Counted from the stretch's first letter, positions 1 to 6,955 are shown. The stretch: 9,708 nt of DNA from Candidatus Bathyarchaeota archaeon (GCA_005883085.1 VBAY01000100.1:1-9708); one strand, 5' to 3'. A program made the numbers and translations. The notes: generated from the letters alone by a model not told the origin.

Positions 1-196
1 CATTTTGGCCGCCTATCCGTCCATAGGCCACGGCTTCGAACGGGAATCTCTCGCCCTTGTAGATCGCGTACCCTGTTAGGAAATTGGCGACGCCGCCACC
101 GACACCGCTCGATTCACCCATCTCGTCAATGAAAATGTCCATGTCGTACTGTAGCTGAGCGTCCTCAGCTTTTCGAAACGGGTTCTGAGCATTCAT
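1..196 (-). CDS. Hypothetical protein, N-terminal part (runs off the left edge)
   Basis: An open frame begins with ATG at 196-194 and stays open to the first base of the window, giving about 65 residues; the C-terminus lies outside. The start is only 6 bases after the TGA of the membrane-protein gene at 203-1126, so the two are probably co-transcribed and translationally coupled. The visible part begins MNAQNPFRKAEDAQLQYD and then has an acidic stretch (DMDIFIDEMGESS), a glycine-rich segment (GVGGGVANFLTGYAIYKGE) and a mixed hydrophobic/basic end. No signal peptide or clear membrane helix is visible. I do not recognise a family. A second ATG at 192-190 is in another frame and is less likely. 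The existence of the gene is supported by the open frame and the tight spacing; function is unknown. Confidence 0.6.
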   Translation of the reverse strand, partial: MNAQNPFRKAEDAQLQYDMDIFIDEMGESSGVGGGVANFLTGYAIYKGERFPFEAVAYGRIGGQN

Positions 197-202
197 CGAT
201 GA

Positions 203-1126
203 TCAGCCGTAGGCCGGCATGTCTAGTGGGTGCCATTGTTTTCCTCTGAGGCTCCTGACTCGTGACCATGATAGCCAACCGGTGACGACGGATGCGGCCA
301 GCAGTATGTCTAACGTTGTCGTGCTCGCGGTGAGGCCGGTTACGAATTGGATCCATAGCTGAGCAGCAAACGCGACTGCAATTGCTGCTAGTCCTAAGGT
401 AGCGGGCCAGAGTTTGGGTTTACGCAAGAAGACTCCAGACACTATGGTGGCTAGTGCGAGAATTGCGAGGACGCCGAGAACTGCGGGATTTCCTATACTA
501 AATGAGGCTAGCAAGCCGAGCCATATTCCCGAAGCGATGAACAAGATGCTTGTCAGGTTGAGAACGTTGTATCTCGACGGCTGGATCACGGCGGCGGATA
601 GTGGTGGGGTAAACGAGAATGGTTTTCCGAGTGCTTGGTTGGCGTTGGTTGTTCCGAGATGTTTCTTTCCTGTGATCACGTCAACTGGTGCGTTGACGAA
701 GTTTTCTACGAGGATGATTCTATGCTGACCTATGCCCGAGGCAGGTCCGGCTTCTATGGAATAGTCGGGTCCGACTTTGAGTTCGAGTTTTGTGTCAGGG
801 GTGCAAGAGTGCTGCATCATGTCTCCAGGCTTTGCCTGGATCAGGGTCCAGTTGGAACCTGTGTTTCTCGTACAGATTAGCGCGGCCCATTTTGATCCTA
901 GCTCTATCTTGGGGAGTCCGACTTCAGGTGCAAGGTCTGTCATCCCGTACCGCTTGTCTTCGCAGAAGGTCTGCGGGCATGATCGGCACTTCCAGACGTC
1001 TATCGCGCCCATGACGTAGCCCTTGTCGATGAGGTTGACGACTCCGAAGTAGACTACGTCGTGCTGGTGTAATTCCAAGACTGGCTTTGCGAGAGGGGTC
1101 TTGGTCCTTGAAAAGTCTTGGCACAC
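203..1126 (-). CDS. Four-helix membrane protein with N-terminal cysteine cluster, unknown function
   Basis: The frame encodes about 307 residues from a GTG at 1126 (291 from a TTG at 1078). It is open further upstream, but that part lies antisense to serS and I exclude it. Numbering from the GTG, a Cys-rich segment sits at 46-55 (KCRSCPQTFC; C47, C50, C55), resembling a small metal site or zinc knuckle, with further single Cys residues near 85 and 108. A soluble domain of about 130 residues follows. Four hydrophobic helices lie near 188-210, 214-234, 240-262 and 271-288, with a short basic tail at the end. The protein is probably anchored by its C-terminal half. The gene is divergent from serS and followed after 6 bases by the gene at 1-196. 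An AT-rich box (GGTAAAAAACC, minus strand, 1150-1140) fits a promoter and would favour the TTG start. I do not recognise the family. Confidence 0.62.
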   Translation of the reverse strand: MCQDFSRTKTPLAKPVLELHQHDVVYFGVVNLIDKGYVMGAIDVWKCRSCPQTFCEDKRYGMTDLAPEVGLPKIELGSKWAALICTRNTGSNWTLIQAKPGDMMQHSCTPDTKLELKVGPDYSIEAGPASGIGQHRIILVENFVNAPVDVITGKKHLGTTNANQALGKPFSFTPPLSAAVIQPSRYNVLNLTSILFIASGIWLGLLASFSIGNPAVLGVLAILALATIVSGVFLRKPKLWPATLGLAAIAVAFAAQLWIQFVTGLTASTTTLDILLAASVVTGWLSWSRVRSLRGKQWHPLDMPAYG

Positions 1127-1139
1127 CCGGAGTGGACAT

Positions 1140-1150
1140 TGGTTTTTTAC
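1140..1150 (-). promoter_or_regulatory. Candidate BRE/TATA box between the divergent genes
   Basis: On the minus strand this reads GGTAAAAAACC, the only AT-rich block in the short gap between the divergent serS and membrane-protein genes. Its centre is about 20 bases from the GTG at 1126 and about 68 from the TTG at 1078. With an archaeal TATA-to-start distance near 25, transcription would begin around 1120, which fits the TTG better. It shares the GGTAAA core with boxes upstream of other genes in this window. This is inference from position and composition only. Confidence 0.3.
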
Positions 1151-1180
1151 CGACGGGAGAATCTTGAACGCGAACCCGTC

Positions 1181-2467
1181 TTGCTGGACATCAAGCTTGT
1201 GAGGGAGAACCCCGAGATAGTCAGGGAGAGCCTGCGGAAGAGGGGCCTGCCGGACAAGCTGGACCAGGTAGAGCTCCTGTTGAAGCTCGACATTGAGTGG
1301 AGGCGCCTTCAGGGAGAGTCTGATCAGCTGAGGAAGAGTAGGAACGAGATTACGGCGGCGATCGCCGAAGCGAGAAAGAAGAAACAAGATGCCGCGGCTC
1401 TGATGAAAGCGGCGCAAGTCGTCCCGGAGAAGATCAAGAGTCTCGAGACGAGAATCTATGAAGAAAAGGGGAAGATCGAGAATATTCTTATGAATCTTCC
1501 CAACATTATCCATGAGAGCGTGCCTTTCGGAAAAGATGAAGACGACAATGTCGAAGTAAGAAAATGGGGCGCGATCCCGAAGTTCGAATTCAAGACCCTT
1601 GATCATATCGACTTAGGGCTCAAAGACGGGCTCATCGATATCGAGAAAGCAGGGCGTGTCGCCGGAGCTCGCTTCTACTACCTTAAAGAAGATCTTGTCC
1701 GTCTGAACCATGCGCTCATCCAATACGGACTAGATTTTGTTGCGAAAAAAGGTTTCCAGCTCTACCAGCCTCCATACTTCCTCCGACGCGACATCATTGC
1801 CGGGGCAGTTGCGCTCACGGACTTTGAAGATGTGATCTACAAGATCGAGGGTGAGGATCTCTATTTGATCCCGACTGCTGAACATGCTCTCCTAGCTCTT
1901 CACAATGACGATATTATCGATCAACCGAACCTGCCATTGCGCTACGCAGGGGTCAGCCCGTGTTTTCGGAAGGAAGCAGGGGCGCATGGTAGGGATACTA
2001 AGGGGATATTTCGTGTACATCAGTTCGAGAAGGTTGAGATGTTCCTCTTCTCAACTCCTGAAGATTCTTGGAAACTGCACGAGGAGCTACTGCACAACGT
2101 TGAAGAGTTCTTTCAAAGCCTGATGATTCCGCATAGGATCGTCAACGTGTGTACCGGGGATCTCGGGACCGTTGCCGCGAAAAAATACGATCTGGAGGCG
2201 TGGCTGCCCGGACAGGGAAAATATCGAGAGATGGCATCGTGCAGCAATTGTACCTCTTACCAGGCCGTCAGATCAAAGGTCCGGTACAGGGAAAAACCCA
2301 GCCTTCCCACAAAATATGCACACACATTGAACAGTACTCTCGTTGCTACTGAGCGTGCTATCGTGGCGATTATGGAAAATAATCAGACGCATGATGGAAC
2401 GATCGAAATCCCGCGCGTTCTGCAGAGTTACATGAATGGGCAGCGAGAGATTCCCCAAAACCGATAG
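1181..2467 (+). CDS. serS: Serine--tRNA ligase (class II, bacterial/common type)
   Basis: Seryl-tRNA synthetase charges tRNA(Ser) with serine through a seryl-adenylate, in the cytoplasm. From TTG at 1181 it is 428 residues, the usual length. The frame is open to an ATG at 1118, but the family normally begins MLDIKxxRENPE, exactly what the TTG gives. Residues 1-115 are the charged helical hairpin (coiled coil) that grips the long variable arm of tRNA(Ser). The catalytic core has the TAE serine-binding loop at 232-234, motif 2 with FRKEAGAHGRDTKG at 262-275 followed by FRVHQFEKVE, and motif 3 at 383-401 with the conserved Arg392 (VATERAIVAIMENNQ). The CSNCTSYQ segment near 354-361 is also typical of the family. 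It is the common type, not the rare zinc-dependent methanogen type. It appears intact and is transcribed away from the membrane-protein gene. Confidence 0.97.
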   Translation: MLDIKLVRENPEIVRESLRKRGLPDKLDQVELLLKLDIEWRRLQGESDQLRKSRNEITAAIAEARKKKQDAAALMKAAQVVPEKIKSLETRIYEEKGKIENILMNLPNIIHESVPFGKDEDDNVEVRKWGAIPKFEFKTLDHIDLGLKDGLIDIEKAGRVAGARFYYLKEDLVRLNHALIQYGLDFVAKKGFQLYQPPYFLRRDIIAGAVALTDFEDVIYKIEGEDLYLIPTAEHALLALHNDDIIDQPNLPLRYAGVSPCFRKEAGAHGRDTKGIFRVHQFEKVEMFLFSTPEDSWKLHEELLHNVEEFFQSLMIPHRIVNVCTGDLGTVAAKKYDLEAWLPGQGKYREMASCSNCTSYQAVRSKVRYREKPSLPTKYAHTLNSTLVATERAIVAIMENNQTHDGTIEIPRVLQSYMNGQREIPQNR

Positions 2468-2523
2468 CAGACCTCTTGAGCGACCGTCAACCGTCACCGG
2501 CCATATCTGTCGACAGGTTTGCG

Positions 2524-3255
2524 TTATACAAATACAAGAGCGGTACCGATAAGGTAGAGGACGGCCGATGCTGCCACACCGATGATCAGCGTCTCAAGTC
2601 CGCTTCTCCAGAATTTCCTTCCCACAATCCGTCCCCTCCAGACCCCAACTCCGAATAGAAACAATGGTGAGATGAGTGCCGCGGCAAGGATCGAACTGTT
2701 CTTCGTGGGTAGCAGAATGAATGGTGTCAGGGGTATGAGTGCTCCTACTAGGAATGATAATCCGATCACTCCGCCCATCTTGATGGGGTTCTCCAACTTT
2801 GTCTCGTGCACGTGCAATTCATGCATCAGAATATCTTCGAGGAATTTCGCTTTGTTCGTGGATATCTTCTCGACTATTTTTTCGGCTTCATCTTGGCTGA
2901 GACCCTTTGCTGTGTAGAAATTTTTCAGCTCGCTCTTCTCTTCTTCTGGCTCCTGTTCGATCTCTCCCGCTTCTCGTTTGGCGTCTGCGTGGTAGAGGTC
3001 GTATTCTGATCGTTGTGCAAGGAATCCTGCGAAGGACATAGAGACCGCCCCGGCGAGCATCGAAGCTATTCCCGCCAACCGAATTAGTTGAATGTCGGAG
3101 ATCGCTCCAGCAAACCCGCTGAGAAATACAAGGTTTGTGAGAAGCCCGTCCGATATCCCCAGTGCGGAGCTTCCAATGTAGCCTCTGGCACGGATGTGCT
3201 TGTGTCTCTCGGCTGGCTGCGTTTTCAAACCAGCTACTTGTCTATCCCGATCCAA
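2524..3255 (-). CDS. VIT1/CCC1 family iron/manganese transporter-like membrane protein
   Basis: The 243-residue protein fits the VIT1/CCC1 family, which moves Fe2+ or Mn2+ out of the cytoplasm (into vacuoles in plants and yeast). Helix 1 carries the family signature GISDGLLTNLVFLSGFAGA (33-51, with Asp36). Helix 2 (about 59-80) includes AGAVSMSFAGFLAQRSE. A cytoplasmic insert (81-158) is rich in Glu (EIEQEPEEEKSEL) followed by a GLSQDEAEKIVEKI helix, as in the metal-binding domain of the family. Helices 3-5 lie near 160-182, 187-207 and 220-242. The start is a TTG at 3255; another TTG is at codon 10. It converges on serS with a gap of 56 bases and diverges from the acetyltransferase. The family call is firm; which metal it carries cannot be read from the sequence. 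Confidence 0.9.
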   Translation of the reverse strand: MDRDRQVAGLKTQPAERHKHIRARGYIGSSALGISDGLLTNLVFLSGFAGAISDIQLIRLAGIASMLAGAVSMSFAGFLAQRSEYDLYHADAKREAGEIEQEPEEEKSELKNFYTAKGLSQDEAEKIVEKISTNKAKFLEDILMHELHVHETKLENPIKMGGVIGLSFLVGALIPLTPFILLPTKNSSILAAALISPLFLFGVGVWRGRIVGRKFWRSGLETLIIGVAASAVLYLIGTALVFV

Positions 3256-3317
3256 TTGACGATTGTTGAGGCACGCTAAGCCGGTTATTTCAGCCCTCGC
3301 CCTTCCAGTCGACCGGA

Positions 3318-3328
3318 CAGGTTAATTT
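3318..3328 (+). promoter_or_regulatory. Candidate BRE/TATA box for the GNAT gene
   Basis: The sequence CAGGTTAATTT is the most AT-rich block in the 105-base gap between the divergent transporter and acetyltransferase genes. It ends 32 bases before the GTG start, which would give a leader of roughly 5-12 bases. It resembles the GGTAAAT boxes elsewhere in the window (GGTTAATTT versus GGTAAATTT). The assignment is inference. Confidence 0.35.
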
Positions 3329-3360
3329 CCTGGCTTGGATAGACGGTAAGAGCAGAGGGA

Positions 3361-3963
3361 GTGTCGATCAGCCCCAAGGGACATTTCACTGTCAAAGAGT
3401 TGTCGCTTTCTACCTGGCCGGATTTCGAAAAGCTTGGTGTCAAGCAAGGCGGTTGTTGGTGCATGTACTACGCGCGACCGAGGCCTGTTGGGAAAGGATT
3501 ATCGACGGAAGAATGGAAGAAAATCAACCGGAAAGACAAAGAAACCCTGGTACGACAAGGTCGCTCGCATGCGATACTGGTCTATGATGAAAAGACGCCG
3601 GTTGGATGGTGCCAGTACGGCTCGAGAGATGAGCTTCCCAGAATAGACGCCGGGCGTGGGTATCGCAAGGTTAGACAGCCAGTTGGAGCCGAAAAGATTT
3701 GGAGAATAACATGCTTCTTCGTCGACAAACAATACAGAGGTCAGGGTATCTCCAAGATCGCGCTTCGTGCAGCCCTCGAATCTATCCGGAATAAGGGAGG
3801 AGGAATCGTCGAGGCCTACCCTGTCGTTTCCAAGAAAATGGCTGCTGTGCCTGAGTGGCGTTGGTTCGGCACACCGAACATGTTCAAGAGAGAACGCTTC
3901 AAACCAGTTGCTCCGCTCGGAACAAGCGGTCTCCTAATGCGAAGGACGATATTGCCGGGCTAA
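3361..3963 (+). CDS. GNAT family N-acetyltransferase
   Basis: This is a 200-residue acetyl-CoA-dependent acyltransferase of the GNAT fold; the substrate cannot be told. The CoA-binding motif A is clear: ITCFFVDKQYRGQGI (116-130), where QYRGQGI is the pyrophosphate loop, followed by a helix (SKIALRAALESIRNKG). Upstream are GCWCMYYARPR (31-41) and VGWCQYG (81-87), which belong to a GNAT subgroup with a Cys/Trp-rich front part. The end (GTPNMFKRERFKPVA, 170-184) matches the usual last strands. The length is normal for the subgroup and there is no membrane segment. The start is GTG at 3361, directly after a GAGGGA that is too close to act as a ribosome site, so a leaderless or short-leader message is likely. 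The broken PPOX gene follows after 6 bases, suggesting one transcript. Confidence 0.88.
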   Translation: MSISPKGHFTVKELSLSTWPDFEKLGVKQGGCWCMYYARPRPVGKGLSTEEWKKINRKDKETLVRQGRSHAILVYDEKTPVGWCQYGSRDELPRIDAGRGYRKVRQPVGAEKIWRITCFFVDKQYRGQGISKIALRAALESIRNKGGGIVEAYPVVSKKMAAVPEWRWFGTPNMFKRERFKPVAPLGTSGLLMRRTILPG

Positions 3964-3969
3964 ACTGGA

Positions 3970-4330
3970 TTGACGAGCAAGAAGTCCTTGAATCGCGTGC
4001 CAGGGGCAAGCCGACCATACATGCCAGGCTATGACATGATGTTTCGGAAAGACAAGAATTCTCTATCATGGGCATGGGCAGTTGATCATCTTTCGAAGGC
4101 ACGTAACTATTACCTGTCTACAACCCGTTCTGATGGCAGACCACATGTCATGCCGGTATGGGGAGTCTGGCTTGATCGCGCGTTCTACTTCAGCACTGGT
4201 CGGCGGTCGAGGATACGATTGGGATATGAGCGGTAGCAAAGAGCCGATTTACGAGGTCCGACCCCAAGTGATTTTCGGAATCACAGAAAATGCCCACGCG
4301 AATCCTACGCGCTGGAGATTCGACAGTTGA
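3970..4330 (+). pseudogene. PPOX-family flavin-binding protein, internally deleted pseudogene
   Basis: Two pieces of one protein lie in different frames. The front piece (TTG at 3970 to about 4208) reads SRPYMPGYDMMF, then WAVDHLSKARNYYLSTTR, SDGRPHVMPVWGVWLDR and AFYFSTGRRSR. This is the classic N-terminal half of a pyridoxamine-phosphate-oxidase-like (split-barrel, FMN or F420 binding) protein. That frame then stops at 4236. The back piece, in a second frame from about 4213 to the TGA at 4328-4330, reads YDWDMSGSKEPIYEVRPQV then FGITENAHANPTRWRF, the usual C-terminus of the same family. The middle of the barrel, roughly 45-55 residues, is missing, so the frame change comes from a real deletion with its junction near 4207-4216. 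The product would be a dead fragment of 88 residues. The gene follows the GNAT gene by 6 bases. The deletion size is estimated from family memory. Confidence 0.82.
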
Positions 4331-4422
4331 CGACCGCCATGTAGTACCTCCGACTCTTGTATTTTCGCCCAATGAGCCTGGACGAAAAAAGAGTGGGGGC
4401 CGACAAACGGGATGCGGTAAAT

Positions 4423-4809
4423 CTACATTCGGCGGGCGCTTTGCCAGAGTCCGACGATGTTTCCTTCGGGGTCCTTGAAGTAGGCTGTGAAGCCCATGTC
4501 CGCGACTGGTTCTTTCTTCTTGACTGTCTTGCCGCCTAGCTTCTCGATGTTCCTGAGGGTAGCTTCGATGTCGGGGACGTCGATGCCGATGACGATGTTC
4601 TTGTTTGGGTCTTGGCGTTTGGTAATTCCGCCGTTGATGGCGCCGGGCTCCGTGGGCATTCCCTGCTGGTTTGATGGTGTGGTGCCTACCATCTGGTACT
4701 GCATTCCTGGGTACTGGTTGATCTCCCATCCGAAAGCTTTCATGTAGAAGGTCTTTGCGCGTTCGACGTTGTCGGCCGGTATCTCGAAATGTACTACTTT
4801 ACCGGGCAT
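4423..4809 (-). CDS. VOC (glyoxalase/bleomycin-resistance fold) family protein
   Basis: The 128-residue protein is a single vicinal-oxygen-chelate domain, the usual length for the COG3324-type group described as related to lactoylglutathione lyase. The first beta-alpha unit reads VVHFEIPADNVERAKTFY then MKAFGWEI (5-29), with His7 at the usual metal-ligand position. The middle is GAINGGI (57-63), and the second unit includes VIGIDVPDIEATLRNIEKLG (73-92) and ends FKDPEGNIVGLWQ (111-123). Such proteins work as dimers with a metal in a shared barrel; the reaction here is unknown. It starts with ATG at 4809 and is cytoplasmic. It converges on the broken PPOX gene across a gap of 92 bases. Upstream, GCGAA-AA-TTCGC (4826-4837) forms a small inverted repeat about where a TATA box or operator would lie. 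Confidence 0.9.
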   Translation of the reverse strand: MPGKVVHFEIPADNVERAKTFYMKAFGWEINQYPGMQYQMVGTTPSNQQGMPTEPGAINGGITKRQDPNKNIVIGIDVPDIEATLRNIEKLGGKTVKKKEPVADMGFTAYFKDPEGNIVGLWQSARRM

Positions 4810-4825
4810 AGTTACAGCTCGATCG

Positions 4826-4837
4826 GCGAAAATTCGC
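4826..4837. promoter_or_regulatory. Small inverted repeat upstream of the VOC gene
   Basis: GCGAA and TTCGC flank AA, giving a 12-base inverted repeat centred about 22 bases upstream of the VOC start codon. On the minus strand it reads GCGAATTTTCGC, so its AT core sits near the expected TATA position and the arms could be a repressor site. Short inverted repeats arise by chance, so confidence is low. Confidence 0.2.
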
Positions 4838-4897
4838 CTGTAATAAGCGCTCGCTATACTTTCTTTCCCTGGTGCAGGCGTTCCGGGTCGGCGCGAG

Positions 4898-5054
4898 TTT
4901 CAAGTAGGCCCCCGGGGGGCGGAAAATTCACGGCTTTGCTGTTTCAAGAAGTGGTTTCAGGTACCCTGTTTCCAAAAGATAAGTTTCAGGAAGCCTCTTT
5001 TTCGAAAGGCGGTTTTTGAGAACCGGGTTCAAGGGGTGGTTTCGGAGATGTGTG
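4898..5054 (+). repeat. Degenerate array of TTTC-led units with 13-16 base spacing
   Basis: Units beginning TTTC (or a close variant) start at 4942, 4955, 4969, 4984, 5000, 5015 (TTTG), 5027 (GTTC) and 5040, a spacing of 12-16 bases over eight units. An outlying unit at 4898 (TTTCAAGTAGG) resembles the one at 4942 (TTTCAAGAAGTGG). The unit bodies are purine-rich (AGAAGTGG, AGGAAGCC, GAAAGGCGG, AAGGGGTGG), but no two are identical. It is too irregular for a CRISPR and too divergent for a recent tandem repeat. It could be an old decayed repeat, a multi-site regulator target upstream of the methyltransferase, or chance in a biased stretch. Confidence 0.4.
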
Positions 5055-5203
5055 TTAAAAAGAGTGATTCTCACAACCCGATTTCCCGTTTCACGGACTC
5101 GTCTTGCTGGCAAACAATAAGCTTCCTGCCCGAGACCGTAATGAACAGCTTCTGTGCCATCCAAAAAGCCAAATGGGCCTAGAGGCTGTCTCTTACGTGA
5201 CCC

Positions 5204-6269
5204 TTGTCGAACCAAAAACAGCAAGTCGTAGCCGAGAATCAGAAAGCCACTGGCGACCGGAATTCGCGGCCAGCCAACCTTTCACCAACAAACCAGATGT
5301 TCCAGCTCATTTGGCCAGGCGCGATGGCTACACAGGTCGTCTATGTTGCAGCAAAGCTGGGACTAGCTGATCTGATTACTCAAGAGCCTAAAACCGCACG
5401 TGAGCTGGCACAAGCAACAAAAACACACAGCCCTTCGCTCGGTCGTTTCCTTCGCGCCCTGGTCGGCCTCGGAATATTCACCGAGGACGAAAAGGGCAGA
5501 TTCCATCGCACACCACTAAGCGAGACTCTACGAAGTGAACCAGTTAAGGGCCTGGGCAGCGATGCTGGGAGCCCCATTTATCTGGAGGCCTTGGGGAGAG
5601 TTGTACGAAGCTGTCGTTACAGGCCGACCCGCGTTCGAGCGCATATTTGGCTCCAATCTATTCGACCATTTGGCCGAGCACCCAGATGATAGCTCTATCT
5701 TCGACGCCGCGATGAGTTCTCACTCTACTATGATTTCTACGATTCTAGCAGCGTACGACTTCTCGCGGTTCGACCGTATCGTAGATGTCGGTGGAGGCCG
5801 GGGCGAGCTACTGCTGGGAATCCTTTCAGCATACCCCAAGCTGCAAGGGGTTCTTTACGACCTGCCAACTGTTGTCGCAGGGGCCGCGGTTGTGAGAACT
5901 GGACCCGTTGCCTCTCGGTGTGAAGTAGTAGGCGGAGATTTCTTCAAGAGGGTTCCTGAAGGGGCGGACGCTTATGTTCTCAAGCAAATCATTCACAGTT
6001 GGAACGACGAGGACGCCTCTAGGATTCTGAAAAACTGCCGACGTGCAATCAAGAATGATGGAACGCTTCTCATAATGGGAGATGTTCTGAGACAATCTAG
6101 CAAGCCAGATCCCAATGGAGGTCTCATGGACATGATGATGCTTGTGCTTTCGCCTGGTCAAGAACGAACCGAGGAAGAATACCGCGCTCTCCTAGAGCAT
6201 GCCGGCTTCTCCCTGACGCGAGTGATTCGCACACCGGGCCCTTCAATTATCGAAAGCAGACCCGCATAA
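5204..6269 (+). pseudogene. SAM-dependent O-methyltransferase (family 2 type), frameshifted
   Basis: Two frames together encode one methyltransferase of about 357 residues, a normal length for the plant-COMT / hydroxyneurosporene-type group that methylates a hydroxyl on a small molecule. Frame one starts with TTG at 5204 and carries the winged-helix dimerisation domain: QMFQLIWPGAMATQVVYVAA, KLGLADLI, KTARELAQATKTHSPSLGRF and GRFHRTPLSETLRSEP. Frame two resumes near 5544-5556 with LRAWAAMLGAPFIWRPWGEL. It then has the SAM loop RIVDVGGGRG, the GGDFF segment, KQIIHSWNDED with the likely catalytic His, and a final ERTEEEYRALLEHAGF. Frame one alone runs on into unrelated residues to 5689. Restoring a second copy of AGGGCCTG (5547-5554) rejoins the frames as VKGLRAWAA, so an 8-base deletion between direct repeats is likely. 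The other domains are well preserved, so the damage is recent or a sequence error. Confidence 0.88.
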
Positions 6270-6565
6270 TGTAGCTGGCTCTCAAGAATAGTCCCGCCAC
6301 AGGCTTGTTCACTGAGAAGCATATCAGATAACGCTCAGCAAGCCGGTGTTAGAACTGTCGACCAAAGGTAAATTGAGTTCGGGTTTGTCCTTCTGACATA
6401 TTGAATTCCCTCATAATAACGAGGCCCAATCGATTACGTAAATCCCCATGCCAAGAAAGCAGGAGGCCTACGCAGATAACGCTGATTAGGGAAGGGCGAT
6501 AACTTCTGCCGTGTTCCTTTCTTGAAGATTCCTCTAGCTACAGTATTCGGCTCATATGGAGTTGC
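6270..6565. other. Intergenic stretch of 296 bases with no recognised gene
   Basis: No coding frame of note was found. It holds the first copy of the CAAAGGTAAAT motif (6363-6373) and an exact 11-base direct repeat CAGATAACGCT at 6325-6335 and 6473-6483, 148 bases apart. A 13-codon frame beginning ATG at 6450 (MPRKQEAYADNAD) is too short to support. No tRNA fold, C/D-box pair or clear terminator was seen. Confidence 0.5.
6363..6373 (+). repeat. CAAAGGTAAAT motif, copy 1
   Basis: This is an exact 11-base match to the copies at 6945-6955 and 7492-7502. It resembles an archaeal BRE plus TATA box, but no gene starts at the right distance (a start near 6397 would lead into non-coding sequence), so its role here is unclear. 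Confidence 0.35.
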
Positions 6566-6925
6566 GTGTCTTCTCTCCGTCGTTGGGGGAGGACTAACTC
6601 TGTTCGCGGGTCTTTTGTGTTGAATGATGCGTTCTTCTCTCAGCTAACAGCAACGGGAGCGATCATAATATTTCTTGGAGGTCTTCTCTACAAGAGATCG
6701 AAATGGGCGATTTTCTCGAGTCTCGCTATTATAATCATCTCATTGTACGACTGGTTATCTCTTCCTGGGGAAGCCAAATTCGGTCTGCCCGCTAGGTTCG
6801 AAGACTTCTCTCCACTCCTTTTTGTGGCTCCACTTTTCGCTCTGGTGGGTGGAATTCTGGCCCTGGTATGGACCCTTCCTCTGGAAAAGTCAAACTTTGC
6901 GTCGAAGACTGGTCAAACCGCTTAG
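6566..6925 (+). CDS. Small three-helix membrane protein, unknown function
   Basis: From GTG at 6566 the frame gives 119 residues; GGAG sits 4 bases upstream of this codon. A GTG at 6617 or TTG at 6620 would give a shorter protein beginning near LNDAFFSQLTATG, and this is also plausible because the first 17 residues are basic and poorly conserved in look. Three membrane helices are clear: about 24-42 (ATGAIIIFLGGLLY), 47-66 (WAIFSSLAIIIISLYDWLSL) and 84-106 (LLFVAPLFALVGGILALVW). A soluble loop of about 18 residues (PGEAKFGLPARFEDF) lies between helices 2 and 3, and a short polar tail follows. The strong run of hydrophobic segments ending in a polar tail argues for a real gene. It has no recognised family and stands alone between the methyltransferase and a converging flavoprotein gene. 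Confidence 0.65.
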   Translation: MSSLRRWGRTNSVRGSFVLNDAFFSQLTATGAIIIFLGGLLYKRSKWAIFSSLAIIIISLYDWLSLPGEAKFGLPARFEDFSPLLFVAPLFALVGGILALVWTLPLEKSNFASKTGQTA

Positions 6926-6944
6926 AGGGACGGATCAACGGAGA

Positions 6945-6955
6945 CAAAGGTAAAT
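6945..6955 (+). repeat. CAAAGGTAAAT motif, copy 2
   Basis: An exact copy of the 11-base motif lies in the 75-base gap between two converging genes, where a promoter is not expected. It continues as TTTTGTTG. Its place argues that at least this copy is either chance or not a promoter, or that it drives an antisense transcript into the 3' part of the PPOX gene. Confidence 0.3.

Larger units (their letters stand above)
4810..5203. other. Gene-poor stretch between the VOC gene and the O-methyltransferase
   Basis: No convincing gene lies in these 394 bases. It contains the inverted repeat by the VOC promoter, a GC-rich near-palindrome (GCCCCCGGGGGGC, ending at 4920), and the TTTC-led degenerate array at 4898-5054. 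An AT-rich TGTTAAAAAG follows at about 5053-5062. Reading frames crossing it on both strands show no family resemblance and overlap the methyltransferase in the wrong frame. No tRNA-like fold was seen. Confidence 0.5.

Noticed and set aside
1127..1606. Upstream extension of the minus-strand membrane-protein frame into serS
   Set aside because: The extra 160 residues are antisense to a well-conserved serS coding sequence and show no family features; the real gene must start in or near the gap.
4190..4729. Minus-strand frame of 179 codons rich in Arg, His and Pro
   Set aside because: It overlaps the VOC gene in another frame and has the composition of a shadow frame.
4898..5054. CRISPR array
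   Set aside because: No two units are identical, the spacing is too short for repeat plus spacer, and no cas gene is present.
4928..5224. Minus-strand frame of 98 codons with leucine-rich periodic residues
   Set aside because: The periodicity follows the underlying TTTC array, it overlaps the methyltransferase start region, and there is no family resemblance or promoter.
6450..6491. Tiny frame MPRKQEAYADNAD with a possible upstream GGTAAAT box
   Set aside because: Thirteen codons with no homology and no ribosome site are too little to support a gene.
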